Positions 16,516-24,367 of a stretch of DNA of 48,257 nt are shown one piece after another. Position numbers and translations under genes: made by a program. The DNA comes from Sulfurospirillum sp. UBA4058 (GTDB lineage Bacteria > Campylobacterota > Campylobacteria > Campylobacterales > Sulfurospirillaceae). The DNA lies in assembly GCA_002382085.1 (NCBI GenBank), contig DFZK01000013.1:1-48257 (forward strand), given 5' to 3'. The number at the start of each line of letters is the position of its first letter. Position 1 is the stretch's first letter. Under the pieces are notes generated by a model. The model worked only from the letters and a program-made list of their open reading frames with translations, did no database searches and had not been told where the DNA came from.

Positions 16516-17082
16516 ATGATCATTTATATCCACGGATTCGGCTCTAGCGGAGAGGCAAACAAGGCAAAATTATTGCGTGCGCATTTTCATGAAAAAGGCA
16601 TTCGTTTTATTGCGCCGTCCTTGCCGACGATTCCCGATCTTGCGATTCAAACACTCAGCGAACTCATTGAGTCCTATGACGAACCGATATACCTGATGGG
16701 CTCTTCTTTGGGCGGATATTACGCGCTTTACCTTAGCGACAAATACGATCTCAAAGCCGTACTGATCAATCCCGCGATCAATGCGCCCGAAACCTTAGAT
16801 CGCGCCATCGGACACGGGGTGAATTATTACGACAACTCGGCGTATGAGTGGAATTCTTCCCATGTCGAAATGCTCGAGAGTTACGAAATCGAAGAGCCCA
16901 ATCTCAAAAACCTCTTTGTTTTGCTTCAAAAAGGCGATGAAGTGCTGGATTACGAAGAGGCGTTCGACGTTTTAAACGGAGCGAAGATGATCGTCGAAGA
17001 GGGCGGCACTCACAGTTTTGAGGGACTAGAGCGCCACTTCGAAGAGATTAAACGTTTTTTCGGCGTCGCTTTAAAATTGTAA
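16516..17082 (+). CDS. YqiA/YcfP-like alpha/beta-hydrolase (UPF0227)
   Basis: This 188-residue protein starts at ATG 16516 behind AAAGGAAGG. It begins MIIYIHGFGSSG, with a nucleophile elbow GSSLGGYYALYL (serine at about 73) and a C-terminal GGTHSFEG histidine, which complete a Ser-Asp-His triad. Members are small cytoplasmic esterases of uncertain physiological substrate. Its 3' end overlaps the end of the convergent transporter gene by 35 bases. Confidence 0.85.
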   Translation: MIIYIHGFGSSGEANKAKLLRAHFHEKGIRFIAPSLPTIPDLAIQTLSELIESYDEPIYLMGSSLGGYYALYLSDKYDLKAVLINPAINAPETLDRAIGHGVNYYDNSAYEWNSSHVEMLESYEIEEPNLKNLFVLLQKGDEVLDYEEAFDVLNGAKMIVEEGGTHSFEGLERHFEEIKRFFGVALKL

Positions 17083-17944
17083 TGTTATTGAGCAACTTGA
17101 CCGCATAAAGCGTCAAAACGGTTCCAATAATGATAAATACGTCTAGTGTTTCGTCCAAAAAAAGCGCACTTAAAATAATGGCGGAGAAGGGTACGAAAAA
17201 GACGAACGAGCTTACTTCCGCGGCACCCAGTTTTTCAATGCCTAAGAAAAAAATGGTATTGGCAAAGGTGGACGCGGCAAGTGAAATGAGTGCGATATTG
17301 ATCCAAAAAATACGATCAAACGACGCAAAAGGCAACGCGCCGACGTCCACAAAGAAGATCCAATCCAGTGCGACGGTAACGACGTACATGTAAAACGTAA
17401 ACACGATCGGCGAAATCTTGGTCGATTTGGAGCTGATGATCGTGAGTACCGCCCACAAAATCGCCGCCAGTAAAAAGTAAAGGTTGTGGATGACCCAGAT
17501 GTGCGCCGGATCGAACGTCCAAATGTGAAGCATCGTCAAAACGCCAAGAGCTCCTATCATCAGTGCAAACGCATTTTTGCGTGTGACGCGCTTCGTTCCC
17601 AAAATCGCTAAGAAAACAAACGTCAAAATCGGAATGAGCGTCGTCACCATGGCACCGCCCAAAGACGCCGTACCGAACTTTGTGCCCAGATAGTAGTATT
17701 TGTTATACAAAATGAGCGTTACCGAGACCAAAACAACCAACCCGAAGCTTTTCAGATCGATTTTGAACGAGTGTTTGAGCCAAAGGATAATAGGCACCAT
17801 CGAAATAGCCGTAATGCCGAAACGTAGCCAAATCATCTCAAATGCTCCGACGTAATGACCTATGATTTTGACGTTGACCCACGAACCGCCCCACGCGACC
17901 ATCGCAAGAAAGAGTAAAAAGAAAAAAAGATTTTTATGTGCCAT
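17048..17944 (-). CDS. DMT-superfamily (EamA) transporter
   Basis: This 298-residue protein has about ten membrane helices in two EamA repeats (first near 10-140, second near 150-290; WGGSWVNVKI near the start). These proteins usually export metabolites. The start is ATG at 17944 behind AAGGAG. It lies 45 bases downstream of the AraC-type regulator on the same strand, so the regulator probably controls it. The substrate is unknown. Confidence 0.88.
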   Translation of the reverse strand: MAHKNLFFFLLFLAMVAWGGSWVNVKIIGHYVGAFEMIWLRFGITAISMVPIILWLKHSFKIDLKSFGLVVLVSVTLILYNKYYYLGTKFGTASLGGAMVTTLIPILTFVFLAILGTKRVTRKNAFALMIGALGVLTMLHIWTFDPAHIWVIHNLYFLLAAILWAVLTIISSKSTKISPIVFTFYMYVVTVALDWIFFVDVGALPFASFDRIFWINIALISLAASTFANTIFFLGIEKLGAAEVSSFVFFVPFSAIILSALFLDETLDVFIIIGTVLTLYAVKLLNNITILKRRRKNV

Positions 17945-17989
17945 ATTTAAGCTCCTTGACGCAAAGTGTACCTTTTTTGCAGTGAGAAG

Positions 17990-18781
17990 TTATAGAATAA
18001 AATTGCTTTTTTGCAGTGTTTTGGGCGAATAACCGTAAATCTTACGGAACGCGCGGATAAAATGCGACTGGTCGCTAAATCCCGATTGTAACGCGACATG
18101 GGAAAGGGATTCGCCTCGCATCATTAGCGTTTTTGCTTTGCAAACGCGCCCGGCGATGATGTACTGATGCGGAGTCAGCCCCGTATGGTTTTTAAAAAGC
18201 CTGAGAAAATGGTATTTGCTCACATGTGCGGTTTTTGCCAATGCGTTTAAACTGATGTCGGCTTCGAGGTTGTCGTGAATGTACTCTATAACCGTGGACA
18301 TCGCTTTAGAATCGTTACATGTAAACGGATAAGGCAGCGTTTTTTGCGCGTAATGCGCAATTAAGTATCCCAGCGCATCGATGAGCCTCGACTCTACGAC
18401 CATCGCGGCTTCATCGGCATAAACGGCTTGAAAAAAGGCGATCAGACGCCCAAAAAGTGCTTCGTCTTCAATGATGTGTCGCTCGAAGATCGGCATCTTT
18501 TTCTCGCCGTAGATTTGCTCATACAGCGTGCTTAAAATCTCGACGCTCGGGTAGAAATTGGTGTATTGCCATGTATGCGACTCTCCGCCGTGAATTTCGC
18601 CCGGATTGATAATGCGTGCGGTGTGTTCGTACGCTTGGATAATTCGGTGATCGTAATGCGACGTAAATAGCCCGCGGTGCGTGAGTCCGATCGTGTAGGT
18701 GTCGTGAAAATGGAATGCAAAGTTATCGGTCGAATCGGCGATATTTTCAAACGCCGTATCGCTAAGAAGTGGAAGTTTCAT
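17990..18781 (-). CDS. AraC-family transcriptional regulator with cupin-like sensor domain
   Basis: The ATG at 18781 gives 263 residues; a TTG six codons upstream is less likely. The N-terminal half (FHFHDTYTIGLTHRG, NPGEIHGGESH) resembles an AraC ligand-binding cupin. Two helix-turn-helix motifs occupy about the last 100 residues (SLNALAKTAHVSKYHFLRLFK and SHVALQSGFSDQSHFIRAFRK). It probably controls the DMT transporter gene downstream. The inverted repeat at 18795-18829, just before the start, could be its operator. Confidence 0.88.
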   Translation of the reverse strand: MKLPLLSDTAFENIADSTDNFAFHFHDTYTIGLTHRGLFTSHYDHRIIQAYEHTARIINPGEIHGGESHTWQYTNFYPSVEILSTLYEQIYGEKKMPIFERHIIEDEALFGRLIAFFQAVYADEAAMVVESRLIDALGYLIAHYAQKTLPYPFTCNDSKAMSTVIEYIHDNLEADISLNALAKTAHVSKYHFLRLFKNHTGLTPHQYIIAGRVCKAKTLMMRGESLSHVALQSGFSDQSHFIRAFRKIYGYSPKTLQKSNFIL

Positions 18782-18794
18782 AGCAAAAGTATAA

Positions 18795-18829
18795 CGCAAT
18801 TTTGCACTTTAAAATAGTACAAAATTGCG
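18795..18829. promoter_or_regulatory. Inverted repeat upstream of the araC-type gene
   Basis: CGCAATTTTG (18795-18804) and CAAAATTGCG (18820-18829) are perfect inverted repeats with 15 bases between. The element lies between the stop of the lipoprotein gene and the start of the regulator, both leftward, so it may be a terminator stem or an autoregulatory operator. Confidence 0.5.
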
Positions 18830-18835
18830 CATCTG

Positions 18836-19234
18836 TTAGTAATGCGTAAACTTAATCGCTTGGGCTTTGCCCTCGATACCGCTGAGTCGATTCCACGAGG
18901 CTCCGAGCTTTTCGTAGCGTACGAAAATGAGTGCGTCCGCACCTTTTTTGATGGCTTCTTCTTTGAGTTTGGCTTCAACGTCGGATTGTTTAGGTTCGTC
19001 TCCCCACGGGTTGAGTTTGGTAACGCTTGCGCTCACGTCGCCCAAGTTTTTATACGGACGATCGGAAACGTCGAGTTCATACATCAAAACCGTCGGTTGC
19101 AAACTAAAACGTACATCTGCCGTTTTTGCCTCTTGTTTGGCGGGTTCGGGTGCTTTTTGACTCCAAAAGTTCCAATTCATACTGCACCCTGAAAAAAGAG
19201 CGACGCTCATCACGATTGCCATCCATTGTTTCAT
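18836..19234 (-). CDS. Unknown lipoprotein
   Basis: This 132-residue protein has a lipoprotein signal peptide with lipobox LFSGC (cysteine 17), followed by a soluble domain. The segment EEAIKKGADALIFVRYE resembles the small lipoproteins that fold into a YbjQ/RcsF-like alpha-beta unit, but this is weak. The start is ATG at 19234 behind AAGGAGC. No function is assigned. Confidence 0.72.
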   Translation of the reverse strand: MKQWMAIVMSVALFSGCSMNWNFWSQKAPEPAKQEAKTADVRFSLQPTVLMYELDVSDRPYKNLGDVSASVTKLNPWGDEPKQSDVEAKLKEEAIKKGADALIFVRYEKLGASWNRLSGIEGKAQAIKFTHY

Positions 19235-19341
19235 TCATTGCTCCTTAAAAATCATACGATAGTCTAGCAAAAGTGTGTTAATGTTTGACATGTTCGTACC
19301 GTTTTTGCCTCAAATCATCATCCGCGTCAGCCATTTTATCT

Positions 19342-19347
19342 TATAAT
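19342..19347 (+). promoter_or_regulatory. -10 element of the AmmeMemoRadiSam operon
   Basis: A TATAAT box (in CTTATAATACGC) lies about 22 bases before the ATG at 19370, followed by AAGGAGC. No clear -35 is seen, as is common in Campylobacterota. Confidence 0.5.
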
Positions 19348-19369
19348 ACGCTAGAAAGAAGGAGCGAGC

Positions 19370-19912
19370 ATGCAAAACGTGATTCTTGCTATTGCAAAAC
19401 AGGCGATCCAAGACGGCTTGGAGCACACTTCGACCATCGATACCGATGCGCTTCTCACGCAATACCCCGAATTTGCAAAGCCTAAAGCGACGTTTGTCAC
19501 CCTGACGTTAGACCGACAACTTCGCGGTTGCATCGGCTCTCTCGTCGCACACCGCGCTTTTTTGGACGACCTGATCCACAATGCCAAAGCCGCGGCATTT
19601 GACGACCCTCGTTTTTATCCTTTAAGCTCCCAAGAGTTTTTACATGTAAAGATCGAAGTCTCACTTTTGAGCGCGCCCGAAGCGGTGACGTACCGTGACG
19701 TTGAAGCGTTGAAGTCGAAAATTTGCGTGGGCGAGGACGGCATCATCTTACAAAAAGGGGCGCGAAAAGCAACGTTTTTACCCCAAGTATGGGAGCAACT
19801 GCCTAGCTTTGAGCTCTTTTTTTCCCACTTGTGTCAAAAAGCAGGGCTAGAAGCGGGGTGCTTGGAGCAACATCCCGATATTTGGCGTTATAAGGTTGAG
19901 AAGGTCAAATAA
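19370..19912 (+). CDS. amrA: AmmeMemoRadiSam system protein A (AMMECR1 family)
   Basis: This 180-residue protein carries the AMMECR1 core motif LRGCIGSL (about residues 49-56), followed by DPRFYPLS and the conserved EVSLLS strand. Human AMMECR1 relatives are of unknown biochemical role. It is the first gene of a three-gene operon with a radical SAM enzyme and a MEMO1-family protein, a combination named AmmeMemoRadiSam. The stop overlaps the next ATG by one base. Cytoplasmic. Confidence 0.92.
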   Translation: MQNVILAIAKQAIQDGLEHTSTIDTDALLTQYPEFAKPKATFVTLTLDRQLRGCIGSLVAHRAFLDDLIHNAKAAAFDDPRFYPLSSQEFLHVKIEVSLLSAPEAVTYRDVEALKSKICVGEDGIILQKGARKATFLPQVWEQLPSFELFFSHLCQKAGLEAGCLEQHPDIWRYKVEKVK

Positions 19913-20901
19913 TGGACTATTTTAAACCGGAAGGTTCTCGTCTGATCTGTCTTCTCTGTGCGCATTACTGTCGCCTCAAAGAGGGGCAAATCGGGCGGTG
20001 CGGCGTCAACCAAAACGTGCAAGGCGTTATCAAAAATCTGGTGTATGCTCATCCCGCGGCGTTACATGTAGACCCCGTAGAGAAAAAGCCGTTATACCAT
20101 TTTTTACCGGGCACGAGAGCACTCTCGCTCGGAACGATCGGCTGTAATTTCAAATGCCCGTTTTGTCAGAACTGGAGTCTTTCCCAAGAAAAAACCTTAC
20201 GTGTCAAAGAAACCGTCTCTCCCGCACAGATCGTAGAGGCGGCACTCAAATACGAATGTGCGTCCATCGCCTACACCTACAACGAACCGAGCATCTTTTA
20301 CCCGTATGCTAAAGAGATTGCCCTTTTGGCGCACGATCATGGCATCAAAAACATCTTCGTCACGAACGGTTTTGAATCTTCCGAAGTGATCGAAGACATG
20401 AAAGGCGTCATCGACGCGCTCAACGTCGATCTCAAATCGTTTGAGCGCGACTACTACAAAAACGTTCTAGGCGGTTCGTTGGACGTCGTGCTGGAAAATC
20501 TCAAACAGTTTAAGGAAAAGGGCTTTTGGGTGGAAGTCACGACGCTGGTGATTCCTACATGTAACGATTCGGATGCGGAACTTTTTGCTATCGCTTCGTT
20601 TATCGCGCAAGCGTTAGGAGCACGGACGCCGTGGCATATTAGCGCGTTTCATCCAGACTATCACGAGCTTTCCCTGCCTGCCACGTCCGTACAAACCTTA
20701 GAGCGCGCCCAAAGGCTTGGACACCAAGCAGGACTCAAGCACGTTTACGTCGGCAATGCGGGGCTTGAAAACCCGACGCGATGCGTTACATGTAACGCTA
20801 TTTTAATCGAACGAAAGCGTTTCGACGTTTCAAAAAACATTTTAGTCGGCGGTTGTTGTCCGACATGTCAAACCAAACTCGAAGGAGTTTTCGATGAATA
20901 A
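19912..20901 (+). CDS. amrS: AmmeMemoRadiSam system radical SAM enzyme
   Basis: This 329-residue protein has the radical SAM CxxxCxxC motif in GCNFKCPFCQNW (about residues 76-87). Extra cysteines occur at the N terminus (CLLCAHYC...RCG) and the C terminus (CVTC...CCPTC), which suggests further metal sites. It relates to pyruvate formate-lyase-activating enzymes, but no glycyl radical partner adjoins it. It overlaps amrB by 8 bases. The reaction is not established. Confidence 0.93.
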   Translation: MDYFKPEGSRLICLLCAHYCRLKEGQIGRCGVNQNVQGVIKNLVYAHPAALHVDPVEKKPLYHFLPGTRALSLGTIGCNFKCPFCQNWSLSQEKTLRVKETVSPAQIVEAALKYECASIAYTYNEPSIFYPYAKEIALLAHDHGIKNIFVTNGFESSEVIEDMKGVIDALNVDLKSFERDYYKNVLGGSLDVVLENLKQFKEKGFWVEVTTLVIPTCNDSDAELFAIASFIAQALGARTPWHISAFHPDYHELSLPATSVQTLERAQRLGHQAGLKHVYVGNAGLENPTRCVTCNAILIERKRFDVSKNILVGGCCPTCQTKLEGVFDE

Positions 20902-21685
20902 ACGAAAATCAGCCGTCGCCGGCATGTTTTACCCCGAAAGTTGTGCTGAGATCAAACACTACATCGAACACTTTAGCCAAGCAATGCCGAAATTAGATTG
21001 GGATGTTTTGCCAAAGGCGTTGATCGTTCCGCACGCGGGTTACATTTACAGCGGCTACACCGCCAACCTCGCTTACCGTTACGCCGCTTTAAAACGCCCC
21101 GACATCAAACGCGTCGTGGTCATCGGACCGAGTCATCGCGTCTACGTCGCGGGGGCTTCCGTCGCATTGTACGAAGGCTATCATACGCCGTGCGGCGAAC
21201 TCGAGATCGACTTAGGCTACAGCCACGCACTTCAAAAACAGTTTGCCTTTTTGGGCTTTCATCCCAATGCACACGAAGAGCACTCCACCGAGGTACAGAT
21301 GCCTTTTGTGCGCCACTACTTCAAGCACGCCAAAGTGGTTGAAATCGTCTACGGCGACCTGACGCACGCCGAACTCTCATGCCTCACCGACACGGTACTT
21401 CATGAAGAAGATACCCTGCTCGTCATCAGCACCGACCTGAGCCATTTTTACACGCAAGAGGAAGCAAACACGCTCGATCAAACCTGCATCGACGCCATCT
21501 CAAAACTTAGCCTTCAAGGACTCTCAAGCGGCTGTGAAGCCTGTGGACTTACGGGCATTAAAGCACTGGTACAAAGTGCTCAAACATTGGGTTTAAAACC
21601 CCACTTTTTAGACTACCGCACCAGTTTTGAGCGCAGTAAGGACGCAAGTCGCGTCGTGGGTTATGCTTCGTTTGTGCTAGGGTAA
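20894..21685 (+). CDS. amrB: AmmeMemoRadiSam system protein B (MEMO1 family)
   Basis: This 263-residue protein has the MEMO fold signatures: MFYPESC near the start, the histidine in VPHAGYIYSGYT, HSTEVQMPFVRHY, and the cysteine in GCEACGLTG. Together these match the metal-binding His/His/Cys set of MEMO proteins, which resemble non-haem iron dioxygenases. It is translationally coupled to the radical SAM gene. Its end overlaps the convergent AraC-type gene by 9 bases. Confidence 0.93.
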   Translation: MNKRKSAVAGMFYPESCAEIKHYIEHFSQAMPKLDWDVLPKALIVPHAGYIYSGYTANLAYRYAALKRPDIKRVVVIGPSHRVYVAGASVALYEGYHTPCGELEIDLGYSHALQKQFAFLGFHPNAHEEHSTEVQMPFVRHYFKHAKVVEIVYGDLTHAELSCLTDTVLHEEDTLLVISTDLSHFYTQEEANTLDQTCIDAISKLSLQGLSSGCEACGLTGIKALVQSAQTLGLKPHFLDYRTSFERSKDASRVVGYASFVLG

Positions 21686-22531
21686 TGACGTGATCGGCAC
21701 GTAAATTTCCGTCCGCAAGTTCTCAGGTTTCGTGCGTCTTGGGTCGCGGTTGAGGTACTTTTCAAACAAAGGTGCGTCACGAAGCCCAACACCCTCACTC
21801 ACCACCCAATCCATAATCTGCGCATAGGTTAATTTGAGATTTTCATACGCTCCTTTGTGCAAAAACACCGCACATTTGCCGCCATCAAGCACCTTTTTAA
21901 AGACTTCGCCTTTGACCTCGATACTCTCGTCCTCACACGTAATACACGCATCGTAGCGCAGTAAATTTTGCTCTACAAGACTTGGGTTATCGTGCCCGAC
22001 GCCAAAGTGCATCGTCGCTTTGCCCATAATATTTTTGCGAAATTTCATCTTTTGCTCATACGCAAACGCCATCAAAACGTTCCACGCCTCGCACGAAGAA
22101 GTTTCGTACGCACCCGTTTTTCGCACGTAAAAAACACTCATTGGTTTGAACTCGACCATCGTAGGTTTTAGCATTACCACTCCTTTTTTCGCTTTCAGCA
22201 TTGCCGCATAATCGCGCGGGCTCATGCCAAAGCGGTTTTTGAACGCTTTGCTAAACGAGGCATTGGTTTCAAATCCGCAGGAGAGCGCTACATCGGTGAT
22301 CTTGGGTTCGGTTTTAAGCTTCCACGCCGAATACACCAACCTCACTCGAGCGATAAAATCGCCGATGTTTTCTCCCGTCACGGCTTTGAAAATACGATGA
22401 AAATGGTACTTCGAAAACCCCGCCACCTTGGCTAATGCTTCAAGACTGAGCTCTTTGTCCGCGTTTTGCTCGATGTAAAAAACAACTTTATACACCAAAC
22501 GAACATAATCTTCTCGCGTACTCACTTTCAT
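21677..22531 (-). CDS. AraC-family regulator with GyrI-like effector domain
   Basis: The ATG at 22531 behind GAGGTGTG gives 284 residues. The DNA-binding part is N-terminal (LSLEALAKVAGFSKYHFHRIF and ITDVALSCGFETNASFSKAFK), followed from about residue 125 by a GyrI-like small-molecule-binding domain (VEFKPMSVFYVRKTGAYE... YVPI). This Rob-like order is found in regulators that respond to hydrophobic compounds or drugs. No divergent efflux gene adjoins, so its targets are probably elsewhere. Confidence 0.9.
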   Translation of the reverse strand: MKVSTREDYVRLVYKVVFYIEQNADKELSLEALAKVAGFSKYHFHRIFKAVTGENIGDFIARVRLVYSAWKLKTEPKITDVALSCGFETNASFSKAFKNRFGMSPRDYAAMLKAKKGVVMLKPTMVEFKPMSVFYVRKTGAYETSSCEAWNVLMAFAYEQKMKFRKNIMGKATMHFGVGHDNPSLVEQNLLRYDACITCEDESIEVKGEVFKKVLDGGKCAVFLHKGAYENLKLTYAQIMDWVVSEGVGLRDAPLFEKYLNRDPRRTKPENLRTEIYVPITSLP

Positions 22532-22606
22532 CACACCTCTTTTGCTTTGCGCTTGGAGTATTGTAGAAAAATCGGGGAAGTAAAACTACTCCGATATTGC
22601 TAAGTT

Positions 22607-23041
22607 TTACACCATATACTTTTTAAATCCCTTAAATCCATCAGTTTCATATCCAAGTGATTTATAAAATTTATGAGCATCTACTCTACTTGCAGAAGAT
22701 ACGAGCATTATGTAACGGCAATTAACTTTTAATGCTTCAGTTTCCAAGGCACGCATAAGTGCCTTCCCAACACCTTTATTCCTCATGTGTTTGGCAACAA
22801 CAACATTTTCTATAACCATAAAAGGGTTACACTCGCCTACTAAATCAAAGCAAATAATACCCATAGCTGAGCCGATTAAATCACCTTCTATTTTTGCGCC
22901 CAATACACTATAATTTGGATTTGCCATTATGGAGTCCAAACTGGAAGACATTTTGCCAAGATTGCTTTTGGTTCCTATAAACTCCGTAAAAAGCGTTGAT
23001 AGTTTTGGTAAATCATTTTTTGTAATTCTCACTATTTTCAT
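22607..23041 (-). CDS. GNAT-family N-acetyltransferase
   Basis: This 144-residue protein has the GNAT acetyl-CoA-binding motif VVVAKHMRNKGVGKALMRALE (cut here to its core RNKGVGKAL) near residue 92 and the SASRVDAHKFYKSLGYE element near the end. It transfers an acetyl group to an unknown amine. Its ATG overlaps the tetR stop by 4 bases, so it is coupled to that gene. It is visibly more AT-rich than the neighbouring genes, which suggests separate acquisition. Confidence 0.85.
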   Translation of the reverse strand: MKIVRITKNDLPKLSTLFTEFIGTKSNLGKMSSSLDSIMANPNYSVLGAKIEGDLIGSAMGIICFDLVGECNPFMVIENVVVAKHMRNKGVGKALMRALETEALKVNCRYIMLVSSASRVDAHKFYKSLGYETDGFKGFKKYMV

Positions 23042-23604
23042 CGCTTCCCCTCAATATGCTCTATCAATTCTTCAATCACATCACCATAATCCTGCGCATT
23101 GCCGGTCGCTTTGGCAGAAAGTATGGCGCCTTCGATGGTCGAAGTAGTAAATAAGGCGAGTTTGGTGGTATCGCAGGGTTTCATCTCTCCAACTTCCACC
23201 GCTTTGTCGAAAATGGCTTTGACGTTGGCGCGAAATGCTCCGTAGATGGACTTCATCAGGCTATTAAAATCTTCATCGATGTTGGACATCTCTTGTACGA
23301 CATTGGCGATGGGGCAGCCGCGTTTAAAGTCGCGCACCGATGTGTCGCGCAAGCGGGTGTAAAACTCTTCTAAAAAGCCACTCGTGTAGGTTTCAACATA
23401 GCTGTATTTTTCCAGATTTTTTTTAAGTATGGTCTCTTCAATCGCGGCAAGTGCCATCTCTTTTTTATTGGCAAAAAAGTGGTACATCGAGCCTTTGTGC
23501 ACACCTGCTTTGGCTAAGATGTCGGCGAGTGAAGCCCCTTGGTAGCCGTGGGAAAAGAGCTCGTCAAAGGTCGCGTTTATAAGTTTTTCTCGTGTTGTTT
23601 CCAT
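23038..23604 (-). CDS. TetR/AcrR-family transcriptional repressor
   Basis: This 188-residue protein has a helix-turn-helix at about 20-48 (GASLADILAKAGVHKGSMYHFF) and a C-terminal ligand-binding helical domain. It is coupled to a GNAT gene and divergent from an AhpD-like gene. Two near-identical imperfect palindromes with TTGAC...GTCAA arms lie in the 157-base intergenic region and are the likely operators for both directions. Confidence 0.92.
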   Translation of the reverse strand: METTREKLINATFDELFSHGYQGASLADILAKAGVHKGSMYHFFANKKEMALAAIEETILKKNLEKYSYVETYTSGFLEEFYTRLRDTSVRDFKRGCPIANVVQEMSNIDEDFNSLMKSIYGAFRANVKAIFDKAVEVGEMKPCDTTKLALFTTSTIEGAILSAKATGNAQDYGDVIEELIEHIEGKR

Positions 23605-23654
23605 TGTATCGTCCTTATGTTTCTAAGGTATATTATAGCACAGTTCTTTGAAGC

Positions 23655-23670
23655 TTGACTAATCGGTCAA
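23655..23670. promoter_or_regulatory. TetR operator-like site 1
   Basis: TTGACTAATCGGTCAA has 5-base inverted arms (TTGAC/GTCAA) around a 6-base centre. It differs from site 2 at only one of 16 bases and lies nearer to tetR. Confidence 0.7.
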
Positions 23671-23688
23671 ATTTTGTTAAAATGCGTC

Positions 23689-23704
23689 TTGACTAAACGG
23701 TCAA
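23689..23704. promoter_or_regulatory. TetR operator-like site 2
   Basis: TTGACTAAACGGTCAA is the second copy, centred 34 bases (about three helical turns) from site 1, which would place both on one face of the DNA. It lies 57 bases before the AhpD-like start codon. Confidence 0.7.
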
Positions 23705-23761
23705 GTCATCAAGTCGCGTTTAGACGCTCGTATCGACACCATTACTTTAAAAGGAAACACG

Positions 23762-24298
23762 ATGCCATTGATTCAGACGATCAAACCCGAAGAGGCGACG
23801 GGAGAGTTAGCGGAACTTTACGGAAATATTGCGGCAATGCGCGGACGCGTAAGCAATTCGGCGCAAATTTTTAGTGCAAGCCCCGAGCTTATCAAACAAC
23901 AAATGAGCTTTATCGAATACTATATGGTCAAGCAAAAAGCTCTCTCCATGCCGCTTCTTGCTTCGATTCGTATGCTGATTTCCGATAAAAACAGTTGCAG
24001 TTACTGTGTCGACATGAATGCTTCCATTCTGATCAACATGGCGGGCTGGACGCCTAAAGAGGTCGAAGCGATGCGTGCCGATCCGCAAAACGCCAAGCTG
24101 GATGAAAAAGAAAAAACGATGCTCCTTTTCGTTTTAAAAGCCGTCCGCACACCGCATGACGTGAATGCACAAGACGTTCAAAAACTTCGCGATCTTGGCT
24201 ACAAAGACGGCGAAATCCTCGACGCAACCAACCACGGCGCACGTATGAGTGCCATCGACATTATCTTTGACGCGTTTAAAATCGAAAAAGATTTCTAG
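23762..24298 (+). CDS. Carboxymuconolactone decarboxylase / AhpD-like protein
   Basis: This 178-residue protein has a CxxC in NSCSYCVDMNASIL (about residues 77-90), the AhpD-like redox motif, although the histidine that normally follows the second cysteine by three positions is replaced by asparagine. Family members are peroxidase-linked disulfide proteins. The start is ATG at 23762 behind AAAGGAAAC. Divergence from a TetR gene with paired operators suggests induction by a chemical or oxidative signal. Confidence 0.85.
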   Translation: MPLIQTIKPEEATGELAELYGNIAAMRGRVSNSAQIFSASPELIKQQMSFIEYYMVKQKALSMPLLASIRMLISDKNSCSYCVDMNASILINMAGWTPKEVEAMRADPQNAKLDEKEKTMLLFVLKAVRTPHDVNAQDVQKLRDLGYKDGEILDATNHGARMSAIDIIFDAFKIEKDF

Positions 24299-24304
24299 TC
24301 ACGG

Positions 24305-24358
24305 TGCCTTAAAAGTAACGGTTAATTAAGGTATAATTCGCCTAATTCTTTTAAGGCA
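24305..24358. promoter_or_regulatory. Promoter framed by 11-base inverted repeats
   Basis: TGCCTTAAAAG (24305-24315) and CTTTTAAGGCA (24348-24358) are perfect inverted repeats. The 32 bases between contain a TATAAT (24332-24337) for the transporter gene. A T-rich stretch follows the right arm, so the element could be a terminator for the preceding gene, an operator pair, or both. Confidence 0.5.
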
Positions 24359-24367
24359 TTTTTATTT

